Assembly (NCBI GenBank): GCA_017643845.1
Contig: JAEPMR010000001.1
Coordinates: forward strand, 62,001 to 126,000
Direction: 5' to 3'
DNA length: 64,000 nt
Source: Marivivens sp.
GTDB lineage: Bacteria; Pseudomonadota; Alphaproteobacteria; Rhodobacterales; Rhodobacteraceae
Shown here: positions 16,978 through 24,646 of the stretch, piece after piece
Layout: each line of letters starts with the position of its first letter
Numbering within the stretch: the stretch's first letter is position 1
The notes under the pieces: generated by a model
Database searches by the model: none
What the model was told of the DNA's origin: nothing
The model's input: the letters and a program-made list of their open reading frames with translations, nothing else
Translations under genes and position numbers: made by a program

Positions 16978-17973
16978 ATGAGAAATATTACCCTTTCGCA
17001 GGCCGTGAACGAGGCTCTGGCCGAAGAAATGCGCCGCGACGAAACCGTTTTCATTATCGGTGAGGACGTGGCCGAAGCGGGAACGCCGTTCAAAATCCTC
17101 TCCGGCTTGGTCGAGGAGTTCGGAACCGACCGCGTGATCGACACACCGATCGCCGAGCCTGGCTTTATGGGCATGGCCGTGGGTGCGGCGATGACCGGCT
17201 CGCGCCCTGTCGTTGACCTGATGTTCGGGGACTTCATCTTCCTGATCATGGACCAGCTCTGCAATCAGGCTGCCAAGACGCATTATATGTCGGGCGGCAA
17301 GCTGAACGTGCCGCTGGTGGTGCGTACAAACCTCGGCGCGACACGCCGCTCGGCCGCTCAGCACAGCCAGTCGCTTCAGGCACTGGTTGCGCATATTCCG
17401 GGGCTGAAAGTCGCGCTGCCCTCCTCCGCCTATGAGGCGAAGGGTTTGCTCAAGACCGCCATCCGCGACAACAACCCTGTTGTGATCTTCGAAGACAAGC
17501 TGATGTATCAGGACAAGGCTGAGGTTCCCGAAGAGGAATACCTGATCCCGTTCGGCGAAGCCAACATCAAGCGCGAAGGCTCCGACATCACCCTGATCGC
17601 AACCTCGTCGATGGTGCAGGTTGCCGAAAAAGCTGCCGAGATGCTCGCAGCTGAAGGCATCAGCGCCGAAGTAATTGATCCGCGCACCATCGTGCCGCTG
17701 GATGAGAAAACACTGATCGAAAGCGTCAAAAAGACCTCCCGCGCCATCGTGATTGACGAGGGACACCAGAGCTATGGCGTGACCAGCGAGATCGCGTCGC
17801 GCCTGAACGAAAACGCGTTTTATCACCTTGATGCGCCAGTGCTGCGGATGGGTGCGATGGACGTGCCGGTGCCGTTCAGCCCTGCGCTGGAAGACATCAC
17901 CGTTCCGACGCCGGAAGCCGTAGTCGAGAATGCGCGCAAGCTCTGCTCAGGGGAGATGATCCATGCCGCATGA
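16978..17973 (+). CDS. 2-oxoacid/acetoin dehydrogenase E1 component, beta subunit
   Basis: 331-residue E1 beta (transketolase pyrimidine and C-terminal domains). Conserved features are FIIGEDVAEAGTPFKI, the segment DTPIAEPGFMGMAVGAA with the catalytic Glu region, and ATSSMVQVAEKAAEML followed by VIDPRTIVPLDEKT in the C-terminal domain. It forms an alpha2beta2 heterotetramer with the preceding subunit in the cytoplasm. GAGGAGAGAAAG precedes the ATG, and its end overlaps the next gene by 11 nt, so E1 and the lipoyl protein are translationally coupled. Substrate class remains open, as for the alpha subunit. Confidence 0.94.
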   Translation: MRNITLSQAVNEALAEEMRRDETVFIIGEDVAEAGTPFKILSGLVEEFGTDRVIDTPIAEPGFMGMAVGAAMTGSRPVVDLMFGDFIFLIMDQLCNQAAKTHYMSGGKLNVPLVVRTNLGATRRSAAQHSQSLQALVAHIPGLKVALPSSAYEAKGLLKTAIRDNNPVVIFEDKLMYQDKAEVPEEEYLIPFGEANIKREGSDITLIATSSMVQVAEKAAEMLAAEGISAEVIDPRTIVPLDEKTLIESVKKTSRAIVIDEGHQSYGVTSEIASRLNENAFYHLDAPVLRMGAMDVPVPFSPALEDITVPTPEAVVENARKLCSGEMIHAA

Positions 17974-19291
17974 CGTCATCATGCCGGCCCTCGGCATGGC
18001 GCAAGACAGCGGCGTGCTCGTGCGCTGGATCAAACAGGCGGGTGAGCCTGTCGCGGAGGGCGATGCGCTCTTCGAGGTGGAAACCGACAAGGCCACAATG
18101 GAAGTCGAGGCACAGGCTGCGGGCTTTCTGACAAATGTCACGGCGTCCGAGGGGCAGGATGTGCCCGTCGGGCAGGTGATCGCACTGATCTCCGATACCG
18201 CCGAAGGCAGCGCGGACGCACCTGCGGCTGCACCCGCCGCCGCCAGCTCTGATGCTCCGGCAAGCGACGTGCCTGAAGGCAACGCCGTCATCATGCCCGC
18301 ACTGGGCATGGCACAGGACACCGGTTTGATCGTCAGCTGGCAGAAAGAGCCGGGCGACAAGATCGCCGCCGACGATGTGCTTTTCGAGGTGGAAACCGAC
18401 AAGAGCACCGTCGAGGTTCCGGCAGGCCAAAACGGCTATCTGGCCGCATTGCTCGCGGAAGCGGGCGATGATGTGCCGGTAGGCGAAACGGTGGCGATCA
18501 TCTCCGATAGCGCCCCAGCCAACCCGATGCGCCGCGCCTATGCTGCCGGTGCCGCTGCACCCGCAGCGCCCGCTCCGGCAGCACCCGCTCCCGCACCTGC
18601 GAAGGCAGAGGCCGCACCCGCTCCGGCTCCGGCACCTGCGAAGGCACCTGCGCCGGTCGTCAGTGGTGGCAAGATCCTCGCCTCACCAAAGGCGCGTCGC
18701 TTGGCCGCCGAGCGCGGACTGGACCTGAACCGCTTGGTTAGCGAAGGCTATCCGCAGCCCTATCATGTTAAGGATATTGACACGCTGGCCGCGCTCCCGC
18801 CAATCCAGGCACAGGCTGTGGGCGCCACCGTCGCGGCAGCAGCACGCCTGACCGCGCGCGCGGATGCGGACGGTTTCACCGGCTTCGCAAGCTGGGCCGC
18901 GTCAGAAGCGGGCGTTTCTGATGCCGACAGCCTTCTGGCCGGTCTTGGCGCTGCAAGTCTGCGCTCGGGCTCGGGTGATCTGGTGGTCGCGGTTGAACGT
19001 TTCGGCCAAAGCCGTCACTATGTGAATGCTGATCTTCCACGCTTGGGCGCGGCGTCTGCCGCCGAGGAAGAGATCCACGCCGATCTGATCATCCGCGACA
19101 TTCGCGGCTCTCGGATCACTTCGGTTGCGACCGGCGCTGAAGCCGCTCCCGTCCTGACCATCGGCAATGATGGCGACGGGCTGTCGATCACACTCGAATA
19201 TGGTGGCGGCCAGCTTGCTCCGGCAGCGGCCATCGCCCTGATTTCCGAATTCGCAGGCCGCATGGAAATGCCCATGCGCCACCTGCTCTGA
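17963..19291 (+). CDS. Di-lipoyl E2-like protein with E3/E1-binding domain and degenerate catalytic domain
   Basis: 442 residues. Two lipoyl domains at ~1-80 and ~106-184 carry the lipoylation motifs ETDKAT (K43) and ETDKST (K147). They are joined by Ala/Pro linkers, including a long Ala/Pro/Lys linker at ~193-232. A peripheral-subunit-binding domain follows (ILASPKARRLAAERGLDL, ~238-272). The last ~165 residues look like the remnant of an E2 acyltransferase core but lack the HRxxxG active-site motif; the corresponding place reads EYGGGQLAPAAA. So it should carry acyl groups and bind partner subunits but not catalyse transfer to CoA. A separate catalytic E2 lies at 20746-21636. GGGGAG precedes the ATG inside the E1 beta end. 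Confidence 0.88.
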   Translation: MPHDVIMPALGMAQDSGVLVRWIKQAGEPVAEGDALFEVETDKATMEVEAQAAGFLTNVTASEGQDVPVGQVIALISDTAEGSADAPAAAPAAASSDAPASDVPEGNAVIMPALGMAQDTGLIVSWQKEPGDKIAADDVLFEVETDKSTVEVPAGQNGYLAALLAEAGDDVPVGETVAIISDSAPANPMRRAYAAGAAAPAAPAPAAPAPAPAKAEAAPAPAPAPAKAPAPVVSGGKILASPKARRLAAERGLDLNRLVSEGYPQPYHVKDIDTLAALPPIQAQAVGATVAAAARLTARADADGFTGFASWAASEAGVSDADSLLAGLGAASLRSGSGDLVVAVERFGQSRHYVNADLPRLGAASAAEEEIHADLIIRDIRGSRITSVATGAEAAPVLTIGNDGDGLSITLEYGGGQLAPAAAIALISEFAGRMEMPMRHLL

Positions 19292-19308
19292 CCTGAAAGG
19301 CCGATCCC

Positions 19309-20736
19309 ATGGATTATACCGATCTCTACATCAACGGCAGCTGGAGCAAAGGCAACGGCGAGCGGTTTGACGTGATCAACCCTGCCACCGAAGAAGTGCT
19401 CGCCTCAGTCGCTTCCGCCGATATCGCGGACGCTGATGCCGCACTCGACGCCGCCGAGAAAGCAATGGCCGAGTGGGCCGCCCGCACGCCACGCCAGCGC
19501 TCGGAAGTGCTGCGCAAGGCGTGGGAGCTGATGACCGCAAAGCTCGACCATTTCGCGCATCTGATCACGCTTGAAAACGGCAAAGCCCGGGCTGATGCGA
19601 TGGGCGAGGCAACCTATGCTGCCGAGTTCTTCCGCTGGTTTGCCGAAGAAGCCGTGCGTGCCGATGGCCTGATCACCCATGCGCCCGCTTCCGGCGCACG
19701 GATCATGGTGCAGCACAAGCCTGCGGGCCTTGCTGTGCTGGTTACGCCGTGGAACTACCCCGCTGCGATGGGCACTCGCAAGATCGCGCCAGCGTTGGCC
19801 GCTGGTTGTGGTGTGATCATAAAACCGGCCTCGGAAACCCCGCTGACCATGCTGGCGCTAATGCCGCTCTTGGAAGAAGCAGGCGTACCGGCTGGCCTCG
19901 TTAACGTACTGCCCTCAAAGCGGACAGGCGCGTTGGTGGACCATATGCTGCATGACCCACGCGTACGCGTTGTCAGCTTCACCGGCTCCACCGGTGTTGG
20001 ACGCAAGCTTCTGCATTCCGCAGCCGACCAGGTACTGAAACCGGCGATGGAGCTGGGCGGCAACGCGCCTTGTATCGTATTTGACGATGCCGACATGGAT
20101 ACCGCCATCGAAGGCACCATGCTCGCCAAGATGCGCAACCTCGGTGAGGCTTGCACGGCTGCCAACCGTATCTATGTGCATGAGGACGTGGCTGAGGAAT
20201 TCACCCGCCGCCTGACCGAGCGCATGGAAGCGCTGAAAGTGGGCGATGGCACCGACCCGAGCGTCGATGTTGGCCCGCTGGTCAATGCCGACACACGCGA
20301 TAAGGTTGCCGAGTTCGTCGCAGATGCAGTCGCCAAGGGTGCAAAGGTCGAGTGCGGCGGCAACACGCCGAACGGCAAAGGCTTTTTCTACCCGCCGACC
20401 GTTCTATCGAACGTGCCGGAACATGCTGAATGTGTGCGGGACGAGATTTTCGGACCGGTCGCAGCGATCCAGACCTTCACCGATCAGGAAGATGTGATCC
20501 GGCGCGCCAATGACACCGAATACGGCCTCGTCGCCTATGTCTTCTCTGAAGACTTCAAGCGCGCGCTTCAGGTTTGTGAGCGGCTCGATTACGGCATGGT
20601 CGGCCTGAACCGTGGCCTCGTCAGCGATCCGGCAGCGCCCTTCGGCGGCACCAAGCAATCGGGCCTCGGGCGCGAAGGCGGCCATGAGGGCATGCTGGAG
20701 TTCATGGAAACGCAGTACATTTCTGCAAGCTGGTAG
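19309..20736 (+). CDS. NAD(P)-dependent aldehyde dehydrogenase
   Basis: 475-residue aldehyde dehydrogenase of the succinate-semialdehyde/betaine-aldehyde-like group. Seen: TPWNYPAAMGTRKIAPALAAG (substrate/cofactor region), FTGSTGVGRKL, the general-base Glu in MELGGNAP and the catalytic Cys in LGEACTAANR, then EIFGPVAAIQTF and FGGTKQSGLGREG. It sits between the two halves of the E2, 17 bases after the lipoyl protein, so it is part of the same pathway. If the E1/E2 complex splits an acetoin-like compound, it would oxidise the released aldehyde to the acid. Exact substrate not determinable. Confidence 0.93.
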   Translation: MDYTDLYINGSWSKGNGERFDVINPATEEVLASVASADIADADAALDAAEKAMAEWAARTPRQRSEVLRKAWELMTAKLDHFAHLITLENGKARADAMGEATYAAEFFRWFAEEAVRADGLITHAPASGARIMVQHKPAGLAVLVTPWNYPAAMGTRKIAPALAAGCGVIIKPASETPLTMLALMPLLEEAGVPAGLVNVLPSKRTGALVDHMLHDPRVRVVSFTGSTGVGRKLLHSAADQVLKPAMELGGNAPCIVFDDADMDTAIEGTMLAKMRNLGEACTAANRIYVHEDVAEEFTRRLTERMEALKVGDGTDPSVDVGPLVNADTRDKVAEFVADAVAKGAKVECGGNTPNGKGFFYPPTVLSNVPEHAECVRDEIFGPVAAIQTFTDQEDVIRRANDTEYGLVAYVFSEDFKRALQVCERLDYGMVGLNRGLVSDPAAPFGGTKQSGLGREGGHEGMLEFMETQYISASW

Positions 20737-20745
20737 GGGCGCATT

Positions 20746-21636
20746 ATGTCCGAGATCATAGCCTCCCCCTCTGTGCGCGTTCTCGCGCAGGAAAAGGGGA
20801 TCGACATTGACGCACTCGCCAAGAAACTGGGCCGCACGACCATCGGTCGCGAGGATTTGGAAGGCACCGCCACCCCTGCGGCAGCAGCGGCGGCGCCTGC
20901 AGCGGGCACGTCATATTGGAACGTCGATCACAGCCATTACGGGCCGGTGACGGAAGAGCCGATGAGCCGTTTTGCCAAGGTCGCCAGCGCGAACCTGTCG
21001 GCGGCGAACCAGCTCATTCCGCAAGTGACGCATCATGACCGTGCAGATGTTTCCGGCATCGAAGCGCTCCGCAAGGCGTGGAAAGGCGAGGCCATCGCGC
21101 GCGGCGTCAAGCTCACCGCGCTGGCCTTTCACGTCAAGGCACTGGCGCGCGCGCTGCGGGAGTTCCCGCGCTTCAACGCGTCGCTCTCGGCCGATGGCGA
21201 AACCCTATACCTCAAGGATTTTGTCCATATCGGCATCGCGGTGGACACGCCGCATGGGCTGATGGTGCCAGTGATCCGCGATGCGGACCGTAAAGGCCTG
21301 TGGCAGATCGCGGCAGAGATCACCGATCTCGCCAGCCGCGCGCAGGCCCGCAAGATCGCACCGGACGAGATGGGCGGCGCGTCGATGTCGATCTCCAACC
21401 TCGGTGGCTTGGGCGGCACGGCCTTCACGCCGATCGTTAATCCGCCGGAGGTTGCGATCCTCGGCATCACCCGCACAGAGACCATCACCGTATGGGACGG
21501 CGAAACGCCACGCCCCGTGCCGATGGTCCCGCTTGATCTGAGCTACGATCACCGCGTGATCAACGGTGCGGATGCCGCCTGCTTCATGTCCTTTCTGGCT
21601 GGTGTGATCGCTGATCCGCGCCGGATGATGATCTGA
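20746..21636 (+). CDS. Lipoyl-less E2 acyltransferase (catalytic half, AceF-like)
   Basis: 296 residues. A subunit-binding domain lies at ~4-40 (IIASPSVRVLAQEKGIDIDAL), then an Ala-rich linker, then a full acyltransferase core at ~70-296. The core has SISNLGGLGGTAFTPIVN and the active-site motif YDHRVINGAD, giving H269 and N273. Asn at the second position is known from AceF-type pyruvate dehydrogenase E2, so activity is plausible. There is no lipoyl domain: the protein begins directly at the binding domain. It must therefore accept acyl groups from lipoyl domains on another chain, most simply the di-lipoyl protein encoded two genes upstream. It follows the aldehyde dehydrogenase by nine bases and ends the operon. 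No E3 gene is present in the window. Confidence 0.9.
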   Translation: MSEIIASPSVRVLAQEKGIDIDALAKKLGRTTIGREDLEGTATPAAAAAAPAAGTSYWNVDHSHYGPVTEEPMSRFAKVASANLSAANQLIPQVTHHDRADVSGIEALRKAWKGEAIARGVKLTALAFHVKALARALREFPRFNASLSADGETLYLKDFVHIGIAVDTPHGLMVPVIRDADRKGLWQIAAEITDLASRAQARKIAPDEMGGASMSISNLGGLGGTAFTPIVNPPEVAILGITRTETITVWDGETPRPVPMVPLDLSYDHRVINGADAACFMSFLAGVIADPRRMMI

Positions 21637-21650
21637 ACCTGACTAAGCCA

Positions 21651-21674
21651 CTGGCGGGTGCAATCACCCGCCAG
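21651..21674. terminator. Shared hairpin between convergent operons
   Basis: CTGGCGGGTG and CACCCGCCAG form a perfect ten-base-pair stem with a CAAT loop in the 43-base gap between the converging E2 and AbrB-type genes. Neither side has a clear T-run, but the location suggests a bidirectional transcription barrier. Confidence 0.6.
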
Positions 21675-21679
21675 AGGCG

Positions 21680-22711
21680 CTATCCCTGTCGCCCCACCCG
21701 CCCGACAACGAGCGGCATGACGACAGACAGCACCATCAATCTAAAAACATGATGCCCCGCAACGAATGTCGGGTCGTACCCGAGCGAGAGCGCGATTGCG
21801 GCCATCGCCTCGACCCCACCGGGCGCGAAGGCAACCGTCAGCAAGCCCGGCGGCACCCCCAGAAGCAGTAGAGCAACCCCCGCCCCCACCAAGCAAATAC
21901 TGATTGAAATCACCGTCAGCATCAGGCCGGGCAGGATGTAGCGGCCAAGCTGCCGCGCAGGGACCGAGGCAAAGCGGCTGCCAATAAGAATGCCCATCGT
22001 CAATAGCGCGGCCACGGCCATCGCATCCGGCAAACGACCCGGCGTGAAGCCGCTGCCATGGCCAGTCGCGCTGACGACCATGCCCGCAATAAGCCACGCC
22101 GCAGGCACGCCGATCCGCGCAAACACAAGCGCCGTTGGCACCGAGAGCAGCACCGTGCCCAAAAGCAGCGGCAGACCCATCACATTTTCGGGCAGGACGC
22201 TCACCCCCGTTGCGCCAAAGACCACGCTGATCAGCGGCGGCACGCAGAGCGTCAGGATCAGCACACGGATCGACTGGATCACAGCAATCGCCGGCACATC
22301 CCGCCCCGAGGCCAGCGCGATCCCGAGCACATAGCTCAGATGCCCCGGCGCGGCAGCCAGCATCGCGGTTTTCCGGTCATAACCGAACAGCCGCTGCAAC
22401 AGCGCGGCACTGGCAAACAGGATCGCCAGCACGCACAGGGTCAGGATGGCGAGGCTCACAGGCCAAGCCAACATGCCTTGCAATACTTGGGGCGTCACCG
22501 CCGTGCCGATATTGATGCCAAGGCCCAGAATGCAGGCATTGCGGAGCGGCACAGGCAGATCCGCCTTCAGCCCCGCAAGCGCTGCAAGCGTGATCCCCGC
22601 GGTCGCACCTGTCAGCGGCGCGGCAGGAAAGCCGATCCACAGAAAGACCCTATAACCCGCCCAAGCACAGATTGCCGCAATCGCCAGATCGCGCGCTTTA
22701 GTCACCATCAT
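21680..22711 (-). CDS. AbrB-family membrane protein (putative transporter)
   Basis: About 343 residues, almost wholly hydrophobic with roughly ten membrane helices in two repeated halves, as in the AbrB/putative ammonia-monooxygenase family. Marks are APLTGATAGITLAALAG in the first half and FAPGGVEAMAAIALSLGYDPTFVAGHHVFRLM near the C-terminus, the best conserved part. The family's transport function is not established. I start at the ATG at 22711; the longer track ORF runs back through the citryl-CoA-lyase gene in another frame. It overlaps that gene by 14 nt and so ends the tricarboxylate operon, where such genes are often found. A role in uptake or efflux of an organic acid is inference. 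Confidence 0.85.
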   Translation of the reverse strand: MMVTKARDLAIAAICAWAGYRVFLWIGFPAAPLTGATAGITLAALAGLKADLPVPLRNACILGLGINIGTAVTPQVLQGMLAWPVSLAILTLCVLAILFASAALLQRLFGYDRKTAMLAAAPGHLSYVLGIALASGRDVPAIAVIQSIRVLILTLCVPPLISVVFGATGVSVLPENVMGLPLLLGTVLLSVPTALVFARIGVPAAWLIAGMVVSATGHGSGFTPGRLPDAMAVAALLTMGILIGSRFASVPARQLGRYILPGLMLTVISISICLVGAGVALLLLGVPPGLLTVAFAPGGVEAMAAIALSLGYDPTFVAGHHVFRLMVLSVVMPLVVGRVGRQG

Positions 22712-23465
22712 GTGTCCATCGGTACTGCGGCGGGGTCGGGCCTTTGTTCCGCCCGCCCTGCTCTGTCTGCTCCCATGCATGGGCCAATATCCCCACCGAC
22801 CGTGACAGGCAGAAAAGCCCGCGTGCCAGCGGCGGTGCGAAGCCGAGTTCGGCATAGATCACCGCCGTCGCGCCATCGATATTCATCGGCAAAGGCTGGC
22901 CCTTGCGCTGTGTGATCTCGGCTTCGATCGTCTGGCCAATTTCGAGAAAACGGCCGTCGCAAGCGCCTTCACTGACAGCATCAGCGACCAGCGCCATCAA
23001 ACGCGGCGCGCGCGGATCAACGGGCTTATGGAAACGATGCCCGAAGCCCGGAATGATCTTGCCCCGATCAGCAATCCACTGATCCAGCGCCTCGCTCAGC
23101 GGGTGCTTTGAAGCTGCAATGTAGTGATAGAGTTCAACGGCCTGCTCCCCCGCGCCACCGTGCACGTCGCCCAGCATATTCACCGCGCTCGCCATCGCGT
23201 TGTTCAACGGCAAGCCGCAGGTTACAGCCATCCGCGCCGTCGCGATACTCGGCGCTTGCGGCCCGTGATCGACGGCAGATACCAACGCCGCCTCGAAGAG
23301 CCGCGCTTGTGCTGGTGTCGGGCTGTCGCCGCGCACCATCAGCCAGATCATCTCAGCAAAGGACAGGGTGCCAATCAGATCCTGAATCGGCTGTCCGCGC
23401 AGGTGAATGCGCCCTGGCTCCATGTCGATGATTGAGGTGCGCCACCAGTCCGCCACATCGCTCAT
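22698..23465 (-). CDS. Citryl-CoA lyase-like protein (short citrate-synthase fold)
   Basis: 255 residues, corresponding to the C-terminal large part of citrate synthase and close in length to stand-alone citryl-CoA lyases. GFGHRFHKPVDPRAPRL is the conserved citrate-synthase His/Asp-Pro-Arg motif, and GDVHGGAGE near residue 100 also matches the family. A full citrate synthase is over 400 residues, so this is the short lyase type. Expected reaction: cleavage of citryl-CoA (or a related 2-hydroxyacyl-CoA) to acetyl-CoA plus oxaloacetate or an analogous oxoacid. It overlaps the CoA-transferase gene by ATGA, consistent with transferase then lyase steps on an acid brought in by TctABC. Confidence 0.86.
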   Translation of the reverse strand: MSDVADWWRTSIIDMEPGRIHLRGQPIQDLIGTLSFAEMIWLMVRGDSPTPAQARLFEAALVSAVDHGPQAPSIATARMAVTCGLPLNNAMASAVNMLGDVHGGAGEQAVELYHYIAASKHPLSEALDQWIADRGKIIPGFGHRFHKPVDPRAPRLMALVADAVSEGACDGRFLEIGQTIEAEITQRKGQPLPMNIDGATAVIYAELGFAPPLARGLFCLSRSVGILAHAWEQTEQGGRNKGPTPPQYRWTHDGD

Positions 23466-24646
23466 ATCACGCCGTCCTTCTGCAATTCCGCGATTTCGTC
23501 CGCGCTGAGGCCGAGAGACTGCCAGATCTCTTGATTATCCACACCCAATGCGGGGGGCGGGCCGGAGGGTTGCGGGCGCATCCCGTCGATCATGGCGGGG
23601 CTTCCCGACAATGCAAGCGTCTCCGATCCGAAAGGAACCTGTGAAATCAGCCCCCTGCCCTGCAATTGCGCATCATTGAGCGCGTCCGGCACAGAGAGCA
23701 CCATCCCCGCCGGAACGCCCAGCTCATTCAGCTCGCGCACCCAGTCAGCCGCCGGCCGCTGGCGCAGCGTGTCCTCCAGCGTTGCCCGCAGCGCATGACG
23801 ATTGCGCTTGCGGTCCTCGCGGGTACGGTAGTCTGCGTGGGCAAGCAAGTCCGCACGGCCCAGATGCCGCGCGAGGTCTTCCCATTGACTGTCGCGATTG
23901 GCGGCAATGTTGATGGGCTTGTCGGCTGTGATGAACGTTCCCGAAGGGGCCGAGGTCGTATTCTCGTTGCCGTGGGCGGCGGGGAGCACGCCGCCGATCA
24001 TGTAATTCGACACCACCCACCCCATTGTGGAGATCACCGCCTCCGTCATGGCGATGTCCAAAAACGTGCCACGCGGGCGAGCATTCAGCGCCGCCGCAAT
24101 GCTGAAAGCAGCCGTCATACCGCCAATCGTATCGGCCAGCGGATAACCCACGCGGTAAGGCGCAGTTTCAGGCCCGCCGGTGATCGACATGACGCCGGAC
24201 ATCCCCTGCACGATCTGGTCATAGGCGGGATCATCCTTGCGCGGCCCATCCTGCCCGAAACCGCTGATCGCGCAGTAGATCAGGCGCGGGTTGACCTCTT
24301 TTAACGCAGCGTAATCAAGGCCCAGCCGCGCCATCACACCGGGGCGGAAGTTTTCCACCAAAACGTCAGCACTCTCGACAAGACGTTCTAGAAGAACTTT
24401 GCCCTTGTGGGATTTCATATCCAGCGTGACAGACTTCTTGCCTGCGTTTTGCGCCAGAAAACTGATGCCCATGCCTTGTTTATTGCGTTCGGGATCAGCG
24501 CCCAGAACCCGCGCGAGATCGCCCGAACCGGGGCGCTCGACCTTGATCACCTCCGCACCCATCAGGGCTAACTGGTAGCAACAATAGGGGCCGGCCAGAA
24601 CATTCGTCAGGTCAAGAACCCGCACCCCCGCCAAGGGATCAGTCAC
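23462..24646 (-). CDS. CaiB/BaiF family CoA-transferase
   Basis: About 394 residues, a type III CoA-transferase. N-terminal GVRVLDLTNVLAGPYCCYQLALMGAEVIKVE is the family signature, and PAYDQIVQGMSG holds the Asp expected to form the acyl-enzyme anhydride. It moves CoA between carboxylic acids in the cytoplasm without ATP. I start it at the GTG at 24646, with AGGAG ten bases upstream, giving the usual family start; the longer track ORF begins within tctA. It overlaps tctA by eight bases and the lyase gene by four. With them it would activate the imported tricarboxylate to its CoA thioester. Donor and acceptor are unknown. Confidence 0.92.
   Translation of the reverse strand: MTDPLAGVRVLDLTNVLAGPYCCYQLALMGAEVIKVERPGSGDLARVLGADPERNKQGMGISFLAQNAGKKSVTLDMKSHKGKVLLERLVESADVLVENFRPGVMARLGLDYAALKEVNPRLIYCAISGFGQDGPRKDDPAYDQIVQGMSGVMSITGGPETAPYRVGYPLADTIGGMTAAFSIAAALNARPRGTFLDIAMTEAVISTMGWVVSNYMIGGVLPAAHGNENTTSAPSGTFITADKPINIAANRDSQWEDLARHLGRADLLAHADYRTREDRKRNRHALRATLEDTLRQRPAADWVRELNELGVPAGMVLSVPDALNDAQLQGRGLISQVPFGSETLALSGSPAMIDGMRPQPSGPPPALGVDNQEIWQSLGLSADEIAELQKDGVI

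Noticed and set aside
15980-21636. Firm naming as acetoin dehydrogenase (acoABC)
   Set aside because: Context suggests it, but the E1 sequences by eye do not exclude pyruvate or branched 2-oxoacid substrates, and the acoR/acoX-type neighbours are absent.
22698-23465. Assignment as a truncated citrate synthase pseudogene
   Set aside because: The start has a clean ATGA overlap with the previous gene, the active-site motif is intact, and the length matches stand-alone citryl-CoA lyases.
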